Shown here: positions 44,209 through 54,046 of the stretch, in pieces
Position numbering within the stretch: the stretch's first letter is position 1
Layout: each line of letters starts with the position of its first letter
Origin: Bifidobacterium oedipodis
GTDB lineage: Bacteria > Actinomycetota > Actinomycetes > Actinomycetales > Bifidobacteriaceae
NCBI RefSeq assembly: GCF_012932425.1
Contig: NZ_JAAIII010000001.1
Coordinates: 434,001 to 498,000 of the forward strand
DNA length: 64,000 bases
Direction of reading: 5' to 3'
The notes under the pieces: model-generated
Database searches by the model: none
What the model saw: only the letters and a program-made list of their open reading frames with translations
What the model was told of the DNA's origin: nothing
Translations under genes and position numbers: made by a program

Positions 44209-44835
44209 ATGACGAACGTTCAGCGTTCCCGCCGTCAGGTGCGTCTTTCCCGCGCCCTCGGCATTGCACTGACCCCCAAGGCTCAGCGCATTTTTGAAAA
44301 GCGTCCGTATGCTCCTGGCGAGCATGGCCGCACCCGTCGCCGCACTGAGTCCGATTACGCAGTGCGTCTGCGCGAGAAGCAGCGTCTGCGCGCTCAGTAC
44401 GGTGTCTCCGAGAAGCAGCTTCGTGCCGCTTACGAGAAGGCAACCCGTACCGCCGGCCAGACCGGTAACGCCATGCTGCAGGATCTCGAGGTTCGCCTCG
44501 ACAACCTCGTGCTGCGCGCCGGCTTCGCTCGCACGACCGCCCAGGCCCGTCAGTTCGTGGTGCACCGTCACATCCTCGTTGACGGCAACATCGTGGATCG
44601 CCCGTCCTACCGCGTCAAGCCCGGCCAGACCATCCAGGTGAAGGCCAAGAGCCAGACCATGGTTCCGTTCCAGATCGCCGCCGAAGGCGTGCACCGCGAT
44701 GTGCTGCCCGCAGTTCCCGGCTACCTCGATGTGAACCTCGCCTCCCTGAAGGCCACCCTGACCCGTAAGCCGGAAGCCGAAGAGGTGCCGGTGCAGGTCA
44801 ACATCCAGTACGTGGTCGAATTCTACGCCCGCTGA
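44209..44835 (+). CDS. rpsD: 30S ribosomal protein S4 (cysteine-free type)
   Basis: A 208-residue S4 that binds 16S rRNA early in 30S assembly and probably regulates its own synthesis in relatives. The S4 domain LEVRLDNLVLRAGFARTTAQARQFVVHRHILVDGNIVDRPSYRVKPGQTI and the N-terminus TNVQRSRRQVRLSRALGIALTPKAQ are characteristic. It has no zinc-binding Cys, the C- form common in Actinobacteria. AAAGGAAAACC precedes the ATG. It stands alone, not in an rpsM-rpsK-rpoA operon, as usual in this group. A terminator hairpin follows. Confidence 0.95.
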   Translation: MTNVQRSRRQVRLSRALGIALTPKAQRIFEKRPYAPGEHGRTRRRTESDYAVRLREKQRLRAQYGVSEKQLRAAYEKATRTAGQTGNAMLQDLEVRLDNLVLRAGFARTTAQARQFVVHRHILVDGNIVDRPSYRVKPGQTIQVKAKSQTMVPFQIAAEGVHRDVLPAVPGYLDVNLASLKATLTRKPEAEEVPVQVNIQYVVEFYAR

Positions 44836-44879
44836 TCCGGGCCCCCATCTGAAACATCAGAATCAAGGACATACCGCTC

Positions 44880-44910
44880 GAACCCCGCTCCCGCCTGGGA
44901 TGCGGGGTTC
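44880..44910 (+). terminator. terminator of rpsD
   Basis: GAACCCCGC (44880-44888) pairs with GCGGGGTTC (44902-44910) with a 13-nt loop. It lies 44 bp after the stop. No T-run is present, as often in GC-rich genomes. Confidence 0.6.
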
Positions 44911-45284
44911 CTGCGTTGTGCACCTTGTACACCGCAGCCTGCAGGTTACTGCTTTAAGCTGCAACAAATTGTCGTTTGGCTTGCACCTTCACACCTATGC
45001 TTAAGAGGCATAGCCCAAGGTCAGCGACTGGGTGTGTCTTCTTCTCTTTGCTAAAACAATTTCAAATTTCATTCATAGTTCGTTACCTTTTTCGGCACTT
45101 ACCCCATGCTTTCGCTGTGGCTAATGAATAAACGTTCAACATGCTTCCTCCCATTGTAGCGAGTCACATGCTTGGGTTTGATGCTGTCCAGACCAGTGCT
45201 AGGATATAACTATATTTCAAATTTGATTGAAATACTATTTGATCCAAGGACAGAAGTCTGACATTCAGAGGGGAGGGATATCAC
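44911..45284. other. non-coding stretch upstream of the sdpRI-like operon
   Basis: No gene was found in this ~370 bp. It is A/T-rich in the second half. It holds a small stem at about 44994-45012 (CTATGC/GCATAG), an 11-bp repeat ATTTCAAATTT at 45059-45069 that recurs in the operator at 45214, and a probable -10 (TATAAC, 45205-45210). No credible -35 at the right spacing was found. Confidence 0.5.
45213..45234. promoter_or_regulatory. 8-bp inverted repeat, candidate ArsR/SdpR operator
   Basis: TATTTCAA (45213-45220) and TTGAAATA (45227-45234) are perfect inverted repeats with a 6-bp spacer, immediately after the probable -10 TATAAC. This places the operator over the transcription start of the ArsR-family gene, fitting autorepression. 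The AT-rich symmetric form is typical of SdpR/ArsR sites. Confidence 0.55.
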
Positions 45285-45308
45285 ATCATCAGCGAAATCC
45301 TGTCTGCC

Positions 45309-45584
45309 GTGAGCGATCCGATTCGACGAGAGATCCTCGAATCGCTCAGAGGGCGAAGCATGTCAGCCGGCGAGATTTCCTCGATGCTGGAAATGAAGCC
45401 TTCTGCAGTGTCATACCATCTGAATTGTCTGTATGACTCCGGCTTGATTTGCCGAACACGTCAAGGTAATCGAATCATCTACCGACTCAACGTCACCACA
45501 ATCGACGAATTGATTATGTATTTCGTGAGATTGTCCAGAACCGAAAACGAACAGCCTCACGATTCCAGTGAAAAGAGAGAATAA
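45309..45584 (+). CDS. ArsR/SdpR family repressor (start codon uncertain)
   Basis: At least 91 residues from the first usual start codon (GTG 45309): SDPIRREILESLRGRSMSAGEISSMLEMKPSAVSYHLNCLYDSGLICRTRQGNRIIYRLNVTTIDELIMYF, a winged HTH without the metal-binding cysteines of metal sensors, like SdpR. The strong site GGGGAGGG (45270-45277) fits a start at ATC 45285 or 45288 instead, which would restore the customary ISEILSAVSDPIRREIL N-terminus. I give the GTG coordinates but think the protein may begin upstream. It overlaps the next gene by 1 nt (TAATG). Confidence 0.75.
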   Translation: MSDPIRREILESLRGRSMSAGEISSMLEMKPSAVSYHLNCLYDSGLICRTRQGNRIIYRLNVTTIDELIMYFVRLSRTENEQPHDSSEKRE

Positions 45585-46288
45585 TGCGAAACCGGGTTGT
45601 GTTGCCAATCATGTCAATCGCATCGTATCTACTGGCACTTGTGCCCCTGGCGGCTCTCGCCATATGCTGGCCATCGATGCCTGCAACTGTTCCCGTTCAT
45701 ATCGGTTTTGATGGGAGAGCGGATCGGTGGGGATCTAAATCGGAGCTGCTGATCGTCGGCATCGTGCTAACCGTACTTTTTCTACTTATGGCAGCAGCAC
45801 TTCAACTTCGTTCCATGGTGCCCCACACTGATCAAGACGGCATAGGCGTTAGCGCAAAAGGCCGTCATAGGGGAATGATCTCCACGTTTCTGGCGTTCAC
45901 CCTTCTGGAAATCACTGTCGACGTGATATTCATCGTCTTCTTCGGCATCGCCGCAACGGTTCATGCGCATCCGATCAACTTCGGCCGAATCATTTCCGCC
46001 GGAGCCGGAAGCATTCTGATTATCATCGGCAACATCGCGCCACTTCTATCGACTCCCGGTCTCTTCGGACTGCATATTCCAAACCTCCGGTTCCGGCCGA
46101 AGACGGAATCGTTCGTCTCCCGATCAGCAGGCATTTCCACCTTGTTGTTCGGCGTTATCTGCGTGATGTTATCTTTCATCGTTCCGCTGCAATATTGCGG
46201 AATCATGGCCTTTCTGTGCTATATATCGTCGTTCGTCCTGATAATCGTATTCTGGATTGTTGCGTCACGAACCATACATGATGACTGA
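45584..46288 (+). CDS. SdpI/DUF1648 family membrane protein
   Basis: A 234-residue protein with about six helices. The first part is the DUF1648 pattern PATVPVHIGFDGRADRWGSKSE, followed by helices at ~58-75, ~96-125 and ~135-155. The last third (LLSTPGLFGLHIPNLRFRPKTESFVSRSAGISTLLFGVI) matches SdpI. SdpI proteins give immunity to the SDP killing peptide and control SdpR activity by binding it at the membrane. The sdpR-like gene overlaps by 1 nt, so the regulatory pair is conserved, but no sdpC-like toxin was seen in the window. Confidence 0.82.
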   Translation: MRNRVVLPIMSIASYLLALVPLAALAICWPSMPATVPVHIGFDGRADRWGSKSELLIVGIVLTVLFLLMAAALQLRSMVPHTDQDGIGVSAKGRHRGMISTFLAFTLLEITVDVIFIVFFGIAATVHAHPINFGRIISAGAGSILIIIGNIAPLLSTPGLFGLHIPNLRFRPKTESFVSRSAGISTLLFGVICVMLSFIVPLQYCGIMAFLCYISSFVLIIVFWIVASRTIHDD

Positions 46289-46357
46289 GTCTCGTACCAC
46301 GAACATCCTGTAACGGGGAGTGAGCGAAACAGTCATATTCGCGCTACAGTGGCTACC

Positions 46358-47032
46358 ATGATTCTTCACGTGCATTTGGTCCGCCACGGGCAAACCTTTT
46401 TCAACCGATACAACCGACTGCAGGGCTGGTCGAATTCGCCACTGACCGAGGCGGGAATCGCGGACGCCGACAAGGCTGGCAACAAACTCAAAGACATCGA
46501 GTTCAAAGCGGCCTATTGTTCGGATACCACCCGTGCCCAGCAAACTGCCGAACGCATTCTGGATATCAATGAAGCAGCCGGACATCCGCGCCCGGCCCTC
46601 ATCTCGGATATGCACTTTCGCGAACAGTTCTACGGCTATTTTGAAGGCATCGATATGGGACTGGCTTGGTATGCGGCCGGAGCACCCCATGGTATGAAAA
46701 CCTACAACGAAATCGTAGCCAAAGCCGGGCTCGCCGCCACACGCGACTGGTTGAAGCAAGCCGATCCGTTCCACGATGCGGAATCCGACGAAGAGTATTG
46801 GAATCGTGTCGAAGGTGCATTCGCACTAATCGCAAATAACAAACAGCTCAGGGACGGCGATGACGTGCTGCAGATCAGCCACGGCAACACACTGCTTAGC
46901 CTTGCACATCGCTTCGCCGGCCCCGGCTTGGACTTAAGCGAAAGGCCTGCCAACGGTTCTGTCACAGTTGTCGATTTCGATACCGACAAGCCATTCGCCG
47001 AGGCCATTAGTATCACGCAATACAACATGTGA
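46358..47032 (+). CDS. histidine phosphatase family protein (phosphoglycerate-mutase-like)
   Basis: A 224-residue protein with the RHG motif VRHGQTFFNRYNRLQGWSNSPLTEAG near the N-terminus and a second catalytic His in LQISHGNTLLSLAHRF. The insert between them (DMHFREQFYGYFEGIDMGLAWYAAGAPHG) is of the broad-specificity phosphatase type, so this is more likely a small phosphatase than glycolytic mutase. ATG 46358 is chosen at the start of homology; GTG 46349 is an alternative, and neither has a strong binding site. Substrate unknown. Confidence 0.83.
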   Translation: MILHVHLVRHGQTFFNRYNRLQGWSNSPLTEAGIADADKAGNKLKDIEFKAAYCSDTTRAQQTAERILDINEAAGHPRPALISDMHFREQFYGYFEGIDMGLAWYAAGAPHGMKTYNEIVAKAGLAATRDWLKQADPFHDAESDEEYWNRVEGAFALIANNKQLRDGDDVLQISHGNTLLSLAHRFAGPGLDLSERPANGSVTVVDFDTDKPFAEAISITQYNM

Positions 47033-47105
47033 TGCTATAAATGTGCCTTGTGCACAGGGGGAGTGCTACCCTTATGCGAGTAACTGTGACCTCAAGGAGG
47101 CAAGA

Positions 47106-47501
47106 ATGGGAGTCGGAGAGATCGCTGGCCTGATCGCGGCCATAGCGTTTGCCGTGCTGGCTGGATTCATGATCTATCCGCTGATTCGTCTGGGCAAGAT
47201 GTTCGACCAGATTGCACAGACCATCAAGGAATCGGGGGAGCATGCGATTCCCGCTTTGGATGAAGGTGTGACTACCGTCAAGCAAGTCAACAAATCGCTT
47301 GAGGATGTCAACAGGATTTCCGCAGCGGCTTCCACTACCGCTAACAACGTTGGTGCCCTGACCGACCTGTATGGTTCGTTCCTCGGCAAGCCGGTAATCA
47401 AGGTTGCCTCGGCCGTTTACGCACTGAAGGCCACGGGCCAGTCGTTCCTCGCTAAGCGCGGCACTGCCGACCAGAGCACCGACGCGCACAAGGAGGCCTG
47501 A
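47106..47501 (+). CDS. DUF948-like small membrane protein
   Basis: A 131-residue protein with one N-terminal helix (GEIAGLIAAIAFAVLAGFMIYPLI) and a long amphipathic coil (GKMFDQIAQTIKESGEHAIPALDEGVTTVKQVNKSLEDVNRI), the DUF948 pattern. It is conserved upstream of alaS in Actinobacteria. AAGGAGG precedes the ATG. It overlaps the next gene as TGATG. Function is unknown; a single-pass protein with a cytoplasmic coil is expected. Confidence 0.75.
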   Translation: MGVGEIAGLIAAIAFAVLAGFMIYPLIRLGKMFDQIAQTIKESGEHAIPALDEGVTTVKQVNKSLEDVNRISAAASTTANNVGALTDLYGSFLGKPVIKVASAVYALKATGQSFLAKRGTADQSTDAHKEA

Positions 47502-47737
47502 TGTTCAAACGTATTTTCTGGATCGGCGTCGGCATAGCCATCGGCGTGGTGGCCGTCACCAAAGCGCAGGCTTACGTCAAGGCCAACACCCCGGACGCGG
47601 CTCGTCAGTTCCTGCTTGGCCCCGATCAGGATAACGTGCCGATGAAAACCCTCGAAGGTCTGGTCAACGAGTTCAACGCCACACGTCGAGCCCGCGAGGC
47701 TGAGCTTAACCGTCAGTACATCGAACGCGCCAACTGA
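47501..47737 (+). CDS. small membrane protein, alaS-upstream family (DUF6167-like)
   Basis: A 78-residue protein with one N-terminal helix ([21 protein letters not shown]) and a charged C-terminus ([23 protein letters not shown]). Its position directly after a DUF948-like gene and before alaS matches the small DUF6167-like proteins found there in Actinobacteria. The ATG overlaps the preceding stop, so translation is coupled. Function unknown. Confidence 0.7.
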   Translation: MFKRIFWIGVGIAIGVVAVTKAQAYVKANTPDAARQFLLGPDQDNVPMKTLEGLVNEFNATRRAREAELNRQYIERAN

Positions 47738-47865
47738 CACGCGCACAGTCTAATATCCCCAACGGCACTATGCTCGGCCGAATACCGAACATGCCACGCA
47801 GTCGTTCCCAACAGAACATGGCGCAACCGCGCCGAAAACCACAACAACAAGGAGTTCATCCGCTC

Positions 47866-50547
47866 ATGCGCACCGCGGACATCGCCAAGCGATATCTCGA
47901 CTATTTTGCCAAGCATGACCATATGGTCGTGCCCTCGGCATCCCTTATCTCACCGAATCCCACCACGCTGTTCACCATCGCCGGCATGGTGCCGTTCATC
48001 CCCTACCTGATGGGCGAGCAGACCGCGCCGCATCCGCGCATGGCTTCCAACCAGAAGTGCGTGCGTACGCTGGATATCGATGAGGTCGGCAAAACCACCC
48101 GCCACGGCACCTTCTTCCAGATGCTCGGCAACTTCTCTTTCGGTGACTACTTCAAGGAAGAAGCCATCCACTACGCTTGGGAGCTGCTCACCACTCCGCA
48201 GGATCAGGGTGGTTACGGCTTCGACCCGGAGAAGCTGTGGATGACCACCTTCACCGATGATGAGGAAGCTCGCTCCATGTGGAAGAACGAGGGCGTTGAC
48301 CCCGAGCATATCCAGATCATGGGCATGGAAGACAACTTCTGGACCACCGGCGGCCCCGGCCCCGGCGGCCCATGCTCCGAGATCTACGTGGACCGCGGCC
48401 CCGACTTCGGCGTCGAGGGCGGCCCCATCGCCGATGAGAACCGCTACATCGAAATCTGGGATCTCGTGTTCGAAAACTACGAGGTCGACAACGTCAAGTC
48501 CAAAACCGACCTGCATATCGTCGGCGAGCTGGAAAACAAGAACATCGATACCGGCGCCGGTCTGGAACGTCTTGCCTACCTCATGCAGGGCAAGAACAAC
48601 ATTTATGAAACCGATGAAGTGTTCCCTGTCATCGAGGCGGCTCAGCGCCTTTCTGGCCGTACCTACGGCGATGACGAGGCCATGGACGTCAAGTTCCGTG
48701 TTGTGGCTGATCATGTGCGCTCCGCGTTGATGATCATGTCCGATGGCGTGCGCCCGTCCAACAACGGCCGTGGCTACGTGCTGCGCCGTCTGCTGCGCCG
48801 CACCGTGCAGGCCATGCGCGTGCTCGGCGTGACCGACCCCGTGCTGCCCACCCTGTTCCCGACTTCCAAGGCCGCTATGGAAGCCACTTATCCGGAGCTC
48901 AACAACACCTTCCATGAGGTTAGCGAGTCCGCATACGGCGAAGAGGATGCGTTCCGCCGCACCTTGGAGAACGGCACGACTATTCTCGACGTGGCTGTGA
49001 AGAAGGCCAAGGAGGCCGGCTCCGACGCCACCGTGTCCGGCGATGACGCGTTCACCCTGCACGACACCTACGGCTTCCCGATCGAGCTGACGCTGGAAAT
49101 GGCCGCTGATCAGGGCGTGAAGGTCGACGAAGCCAAGTTCCGCGAACTGATGGCCGAGCAGAAGTCCCGTGCCCGCGCCGACGCGCTGAAGAAGCGTCAC
49201 AACGTGGATCTGTCGGTTTACGACGATTTCAAGAAGACCCTGGCCAAGCCGATCGACTTCCTCGGCTACACCGACATGTCCGCCCGCGCACAGGTGATCG
49301 GCATCATGCAGGAGGGCAAGGGCTCGGTGCCGGCTGTGACCGGACCGGCCAACATCGAGGTCATCCTTGACCGCACCCCGTTCTATGCGGAGGCCGGCGG
49401 TCAGCTTGCCGATCAGGGCGAAATCCTCTCCGATGACGGTGCAGTGCTTGAGGTCGATGACGTGCAGAAGCCCATCAAGGACCTCATCGTTCACCAGTGC
49501 CGTCTGACCGAGGGCACGCTGGTTGTTGGTGCACAGGTCAATGCGAATATCGATTTGAACCGTCGTGGCGCTATCGCCCGTTCGCACACCGCCACGCATA
49601 TGGTGCACAAGGCGCTGCGCGAGGAGCTTGGCCCGCAGGCCACCCAGCGTGGTTCCGAGGATGCTCCGAACCGTCTGCGCTTCGACTTCCAGTGGTCCAA
49701 GGCACCGGCAAAGTCCGTAATCTCCGCCGTCGAGGAGCGTGTCAACGACAAGCTGCGCGACAACCTCGCCGTGACCACCAAGGAGATGAAGTTTGACGAC
49801 GCCATCGCCCTGGGTGCCATGCACCTGTTCGGCGAGAAGTATGGCGACGTCGTGCGCGTCGTCTCCATCGGTGAGGATGGCTGGAGCCGCGAGCTGTGCG
49901 GCGGTACCCATGTTGACCACGTCGGCAAGATCGGTGCTGTGAACATCCTCTCTGAGGCTTCCATCGGCTCCGGCGTACGTCGTGTCGATGCCGTGGTGGG
50001 TGCTGGCGCTTACGAGTTCAACGCCCGCGAGCACGCTCTTGTCTCTCAGCTGAGCGACAAGCTCAACGCTCGCCCTGACGAGCTGGCTGAGCGCGTCAAC
50101 GCGCTGTTGGCCAAACTCAAGGAATCCGACCGTCGTCTGGCCGCCATGTATGAGGGCCAGCTGGCCGCTGCCGTGCCGGCACTCGTGGCTGATACCAAGG
50201 CTTCCATTGCCCCGGTCAAGGCTGCCGTCAAGAACGTGGGCCACTTTGGTTCCTTTGATGCCCTGCGCAAGACCGTGCTCGATATCCGTGGCCAGCTTGG
50301 CGAAGAGAATCCTGTGGTTGTGGCGCTGGCTGGCGTAAGCGAGGACGACAAACCCATGGTCGCCGTGGCCACCAATGAGGCCGCTCGCAAGGCTGGTATC
50401 AAGGCTGGCGATCTGGTGCGCGGCGCATCCAAGATCCTCGGCGGCGGTGGCGGCGGCAAGCCGGACTTCGCTCAGGGTGGCGGTGCCGATGCGACCAAGA
50501 TCGATGAGGCGCTCGAAGCCCTTAAGCACGAGGCACAGAAGGCCTGA
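47866..50547 (+). CDS. alaS: alanine--tRNA ligase
   Basis: An 893-residue class II synthetase, the usual length. The catalytic domain begins [28 protein letters not shown] and includes [19 protein letters not shown]. The editing domain has [13 protein letters not shown] and [10 protein letters not shown] (metal-binding H-x3-H and C). The C-Ala domain ends with the Gly-rich [15 protein letters not shown]. It charges tRNA-Ala and edits Ser/Gly. The ATG at 47866 is chosen at the start of homology, with AAGGAG ~12 bases upstream. Downstream ruvX follows at 10 bp. Confidence 0.96.
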   Translation: MRTADIAKRYLDYFAKHDHMVVPSASLISPNPTTLFTIAGMVPFIPYLMGEQTAPHPRMASNQKCVRTLDIDEVGKTTRHGTFFQMLGNFSFGDYFKEEAIHYAWELLTTPQDQGGYGFDPEKLWMTTFTDDEEARSMWKNEGVDPEHIQIMGMEDNFWTTGGPGPGGPCSEIYVDRGPDFGVEGGPIADENRYIEIWDLVFENYEVDNVKSKTDLHIVGELENKNIDTGAGLERLAYLMQGKNNIYETDEVFPVIEAAQRLSGRTYGDDEAMDVKFRVVADHVRSALMIMSDGVRPSNNGRGYVLRRLLRRTVQAMRVLGVTDPVLPTLFPTSKAAMEATYPELNNTFHEVSESAYGEEDAFRRTLENGTTILDVAVKKAKEAGSDATVSGDDAFTLHDTYGFPIELTLEMAADQGVKVDEAKFRELMAEQKSRARADALKKRHNVDLSVYDDFKKTLAKPIDFLGYTDMSARAQVIGIMQEGKGSVPAVTGPANIEVILDRTPFYAEAGGQLADQGEILSDDGAVLEVDDVQKPIKDLIVHQCRLTEGTLVVGAQVNANIDLNRRGAIARSHTATHMVHKALREELGPQATQRGSEDAPNRLRFDFQWSKAPAKSVISAVEERVNDKLRDNLAVTTKEMKFDDAIALGAMHLFGEKYGDVVRVVSIGEDGWSRELCGGTHVDHVGKIGAVNILSEASIGSGVRRVDAVVGAGAYEFNAREHALVSQLSDKLNARPDELAERVNALLAKLKESDRRLAAMYEGQLAAAVPALVADTKASIAPVKAAVKNVGHFGSFDALRKTVLDIRGQLGEENPVVVALAGVSEDDKPMVAVATNEAARKAGIKAGDLVRGASKILGGGGGGKPDFAQGGGADATKIDEALEALKHEAQKA

Positions 50548-50556
50548 CGCACGCCC

Positions 50557-51012
50557 GTGGTGTGGTTAGGTGTTGATTTGGGTAATGCCCGGGTCGGACT
50601 GGCACTGTCTGACCCGGAGCTTACCTTTGCGCATCCCGCCGGCAACATTCATGTTGCGGGCGACTATTTCTTTGCCATTGACGATGTACTTGATATGATC
50701 GAGGACGAGCATGTTGAGCATGTTGTTATCGGACTGCCGCTGAATATGGATGGCACCGAGGGCAAAAGCGCCAAAAAGGCGCGTAGGTGGGCGGCCAACC
50801 TGATCAAGAGGCTGCAAACCGAGAGAGAAGACACATCCGAAGAGCACCCGGCGGTGCAGGTATCATTGGTGGATGAGCGGCTGACGACCGTCACTGCGCA
50901 TCGTCAGCTGTTCGAGGCGCGCCAATCCTCGAACAGGCACAGGCCAATGGTGGATCAGCAGTCGGCAGTGGTGATTTTGCAGACGGCTTTAGACCGTGCG
51001 AGGGAACAGTGA
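50557..51012 (+). CDS. ruvX: RuvX/YqgF family Holliday junction resolvase-like protein
   Basis: A 151-residue RNase H-fold protein with WLGVDLGNARVGLALSD at the start, VVIGLPLNMDGTEGKSA and LVDERLTTVTAHRQL, the family's acidic-residue motifs. Relatives act in rRNA 5' processing and may resolve junctions. The GTG start at 50557 is supported by homology beginning there; a binding site is weak. It is placed between alaS and mltG, as is usual, and is 13 bp from mltG. Confidence 0.9.
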   Translation: MVWLGVDLGNARVGLALSDPELTFAHPAGNIHVAGDYFFAIDDVLDMIEDEHVEHVVIGLPLNMDGTEGKSAKKARRWAANLIKRLQTEREDTSEEHPAVQVSLVDERLTTVTAHRQLFEARQSSNRHRPMVDQQSAVVILQTALDRAREQ

Positions 51013-51025
51013 GGTATCGGGTTCC

Positions 51026-52225
51026 ATGTCAGATGGTTTTGACGAGTTCTTCGACGAGAATACGCATTGGGTAGAGCAGGGAGCCCCCGCTGCGGGCTCT
51101 GGCAATCCTCCCCAGCCGCCAAAATCGCGCCGTGATATGCGGCGTCGCCGTGCGCAACACAAGCGTCGGCATCTTATTGGGATTATTGCCGTCGTCATTG
51201 TTGTGGCGCTGGTGGTCACAGGCTGTTTCTTCGCATATGGCAAACTCAGGGCTTGGCGAGATGCCAGGGAAAGCTCACAGACACAGCAGGCTGCTGATTA
51301 TGCAGGTCCTGGCGATGAGGATGTTTCTTTTACTGTGCAAACTGGCCAAAGTGCCGGACAAATCGCACAGGCATTGTATGAGGCCGACATCATCAAATCT
51401 GTGGCAGTGTTCACCAGTGCTGTCAGCGCGAATAACGCCACACTGTACCCGGGCACATTTGCGCTGAAAACGCATATGAAGGCCATCGATGTGGTGAAGA
51501 TCCTGTCTGATCAGACGCAAGCGTCCGGATTCCTCGAGGTTCGTGCCGGTGAGCGCATCAGCGATGTCATTGCCTCAGCGGCAGAACTATCCGGCATCTC
51601 CAAGGATGAGTTCGAAGACGTGATCAACGGCGGTGGCGACGGTATCCTGCCCGCCGAAGCGTCAGGCAGTTTCGAAGGCTGGTTCGAACCTGGCACCTAT
51701 AATCTCGCGGACTTGGATACAGCCTCTGAAATCATCAAAACCCTGGTCGACAAACGTATCGCCAAATTGGATGATCTTGGTGTGCCCACTGGCGAGGAAC
51801 GCGAACGTATCCTGAACATCGCCTCCATAGCTGAGGCCGAAGTCAACAAATCCGAATACTACGGCAAGGTGACACGCGTTATCGAAAATCGCCTCGAACA
51901 GGATATGACGCTGGGTATGGATTCCACGGTTGCCTATGGCAACAATGTGTCGCCCTCCCAAATCACGCAGGCCATGCTTGACGATGCCGATAATCCCTAT
52001 AACACACGTCAGCGCAAGGGATTGCCGCCTACCCCGATCAGCTCTCCGGGCGATAATGCGATTACAGCCGCCATGAATCCGGAAGATGGCGATTGGCTGT
52101 TCTTCGTGACCACCAACCTTGACACCGGAGAAACCAAATTCACCTCGGGCTCGCTTGATCAGCAGAACACGCAATTCGAGCAGTTCGTTGCCGAGCTTCA
52201 TCAGTGGGAAGCCGACAACCAGTAG
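51026..52225 (+). CDS. mltG: endolytic murein transglycosylase MltG
   Basis: A 399-residue protein with one membrane helix at ~48-72 (LIGIIAVVIVVALVVTGCFFAYG), a LysM-like domain (~95-180; VQTGQSAGQIAQALYEADIIKS) and the YceG catalytic part (~200-390). The Glu-containing motif is ILNIASIAEAEV, followed by VTRVIENRLEQDMTLGMDSTVAYG. It cuts nascent glycan strands in the cell wall. The start at 51026 is the first ATG at homology. The N-terminus is acidic, then Arg-rich before the helix. Confidence 0.92.
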   Translation: MSDGFDEFFDENTHWVEQGAPAAGSGNPPQPPKSRRDMRRRRAQHKRRHLIGIIAVVIVVALVVTGCFFAYGKLRAWRDARESSQTQQAADYAGPGDEDVSFTVQTGQSAGQIAQALYEADIIKSVAVFTSAVSANNATLYPGTFALKTHMKAIDVVKILSDQTQASGFLEVRAGERISDVIASAAELSGISKDEFEDVINGGGDGILPAEASGSFEGWFEPGTYNLADLDTASEIIKTLVDKRIAKLDDLGVPTGEERERILNIASIAEAEVNKSEYYGKVTRVIENRLEQDMTLGMDSTVAYGNNVSPSQITQAMLDDADNPYNTRQRKGLPPTPISSPGDNAITAAMNPEDGDWLFFVTTNLDTGETKFTSGSLDQQNTQFEQFVAELHQWEADNQ

Positions 52226-52278
52226 CAGCCAACAGACGTGAAAGCAACAGACGTGAACTGCAAGTGCTATTTGCTGAT

Positions 52279-52752
52279 TCAGCTGATTACGTTTGCAACC
52301 GTTATCGCGATAATTGCGCCGATTAATAGCGCCGGAACATATGGCACTTTGCCGGCATAAGCGGATGTGTGCTGTGGGTCGAAGCGGAGCCACAGCACAA
52401 TCCAAGCCAAGCCCAATAGCCCCATGGCCAGCCACCACACGACCACGGCAAACAATCCGAACAGGCCGACTGCCAATCCCAGAGGGATGAGTGCCGTTAC
52501 GTCGCCAAATCCCAGCGTCTTGGGAACAATCAAGGCCAATGCCAATTGCAGCAAACAACACAAGGCCGTGAACAACAACGCCTGTACAAGCGCAAATAGG
52601 TTATTGCTGATGATGCCATAGGCAAGATCAGCCACCAGTTGGCATAGCGCGCCCAGCGCAACCCAAGTTAATGGCACACGACGATGGCGTACATCCTCGA
52701 TGGACAGGGCAAGCCCACATAGCAGACCGGGCAGGCAGAACAGGTACGGCAT
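52279..52752 (-). CDS. A24 family prepilin peptidase-like protein
   Basis: A 157-residue membrane protein with about five helices. It has the two aspartate motifs of type IV prepilin peptidases: Asp in SIEDVRHRRVPLTWV and GFGD in TLGFGDVTALIPLG. It lacks the N-methyltransferase domain of full-length PilD. No pilin or pilus genes are in the window, so its substrate, if any, is elsewhere. It sits on the minus strand between mltG and aroC. The start at 52752 has only TTAGGGC upstream. Confidence 0.8.
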   Translation of the reverse strand: MPYLFCLPGLLCGLALSIEDVRHRRVPLTWVALGALCQLVADLAYGIISNNLFALVQALLFTALCCLLQLALALIVPKTLGFGDVTALIPLGLAVGLFGLFAVVVWWLAMGLLGLAWIVLWLRFDPQHTSAYAGKVPYVPALLIGAIIAITVANVIS

Positions 52753-52852
52753 GCCCTAACATTAACCCCTAGCAAGAACGCGAGACTCGCTATGCGCAAA
52801 ACAATGCGGGTCGCGTTCGCAGGAATCGCGAACGAAAACAAGGGAGATGCAC

Positions 52853-54046
52853 ATGTTGCGTTGGCAGACGGCAGGGGAGTCGCACGGGGAGGCCTTGGTG
52901 GCCATGATCGAGGGGCTGCCGGCCGGAGTACAAGTTACCAGCGATGATATCAAGTCCGCGTTGGCTCGTCGCCGTCTCGGATACGGACGCGGTGCTCGCA
53001 TGAAATTCGAACAGGATCAGGTACGTCTGCTCACCGGCGTGCGCCATGGATCCACGCTCGGTTCCCCGGTAGCCATCGAAATCGGCAACACCGAATGGCC
53101 CAAGTGGACCGAAGTGATGAGTGCCGACCCACTCGATCATGAAATCGCCCGTGAAGGTCGCAATGCACCGCTTTCTCGCCCGCGCCCCGGTCATGCTGAT
53201 CTGACCGGCATGCGTAAATATGGCTTCGATGATGCACGCCCGGTGCTTGAGCGTTCCTCTGCTCGCGAAACCGCCTCGCGTGTGGCTCTGGGCGCTGTTG
53301 CCGCCCAATTCCTTGAGCAGGCCTTTGGCATCCGCACTGTGGCTCATGTGATTTCCATTGGTGGCGCCGGCGTGGAAGATGCCGATCATGCGCCGCTGCC
53401 CACCCCCGACGATGTTGAAGCGCTGGATGCTTCCCCAGTGCGTACCCTCGATAAGGCTGCCGAAGAGCGCATGATTGCGCGCATCGATGAGATTAAGAAC
53501 ACCGCTGATACCGTCGGCGGTGTGATCGAAGTTATCGCCTATGGCGTGCCTGCCGGTATTGGCACCTATGCGGAATCCGACCGTCGCCTCGACGCGGCAC
53601 TGGCATCGGCGGTTATGGGCATTCAGGCCATTAAGGGAGTGGAAATCGGCGACGGCTTCCTTGAGGCTGTGCGCCCCGGCTCCGCTGCACATGATGAAAT
53701 GGTTCCCGGCGCAGATGGCCGCATCACCCGTCTGACCAACCGTGCAGGTGGCATCGAAGGTGGCATGTCCAATGGCGAGCCGATTCGCGTGCGCGCCGCC
53801 ATGAAGCCTATTCCTTCCATTCCTAGGGCTTTGGGCACCGTGGATGTCGCCAATGGTGAGGCCGCGCAAGCCATCAACCAGCGTTCCGACACCACTGCCG
53901 TGCCTGCCGCCTCCGTGGTGGCCGAGGCCATGGTGCGTCTGACGCTCGCCAAGTATGCGCTGGAGAAATTCGGTGGCGATAGCGTAGCCGAAACGCGCCG
54001 CAACTGTGAAGCTTATCTTGCTTCTTGGCCGGAGCACATGCGATGA
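52853..54046 (+). CDS. aroC: chorismate synthase
   Basis: A 397-residue enzyme that converts 5-enolpyruvylshikimate-3-phosphate to chorismate with reduced FMN. Signature blocks include [77 protein letters not shown] and [25 protein letters not shown] 52853 is chosen because GGGAG lies six bases upstream; ATG 52847 overlaps the site. It overlaps aroKB by 4 bp (ATGA). Confidence 0.95.
   Translation: MLRWQTAGESHGEALVAMIEGLPAGVQVTSDDIKSALARRRLGYGRGARMKFEQDQVRLLTGVRHGSTLGSPVAIEIGNTEWPKWTEVMSADPLDHEIAREGRNAPLSRPRPGHADLTGMRKYGFDDARPVLERSSARETASRVALGAVAAQFLEQAFGIRTVAHVISIGGAGVEDADHAPLPTPDDVEALDASPVRTLDKAAEERMIARIDEIKNTADTVGGVIEVIAYGVPAGIGTYAESDRRLDAALASAVMGIQAIKGVEIGDGFLEAVRPGSAAHDEMVPGADGRITRLTNRAGGIEGGMSNGEPIRVRAAMKPIPSIPRALGTVDVANGEAAQAINQRSDTTAVPAASVVAEAMVRLTLAKYALEKFGGDSVAETRRNCEAYLASWPEHMR

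Noticed and set aside
47950-50529. 859-codon minus-strand open frame opposite alaS
   Set aside because: It is the complement of a strongly conserved alanyl-tRNA synthetase in a GC-rich genome, where antisense frames stay open by codon bias. It has no recognisable domain and no ribosome site.
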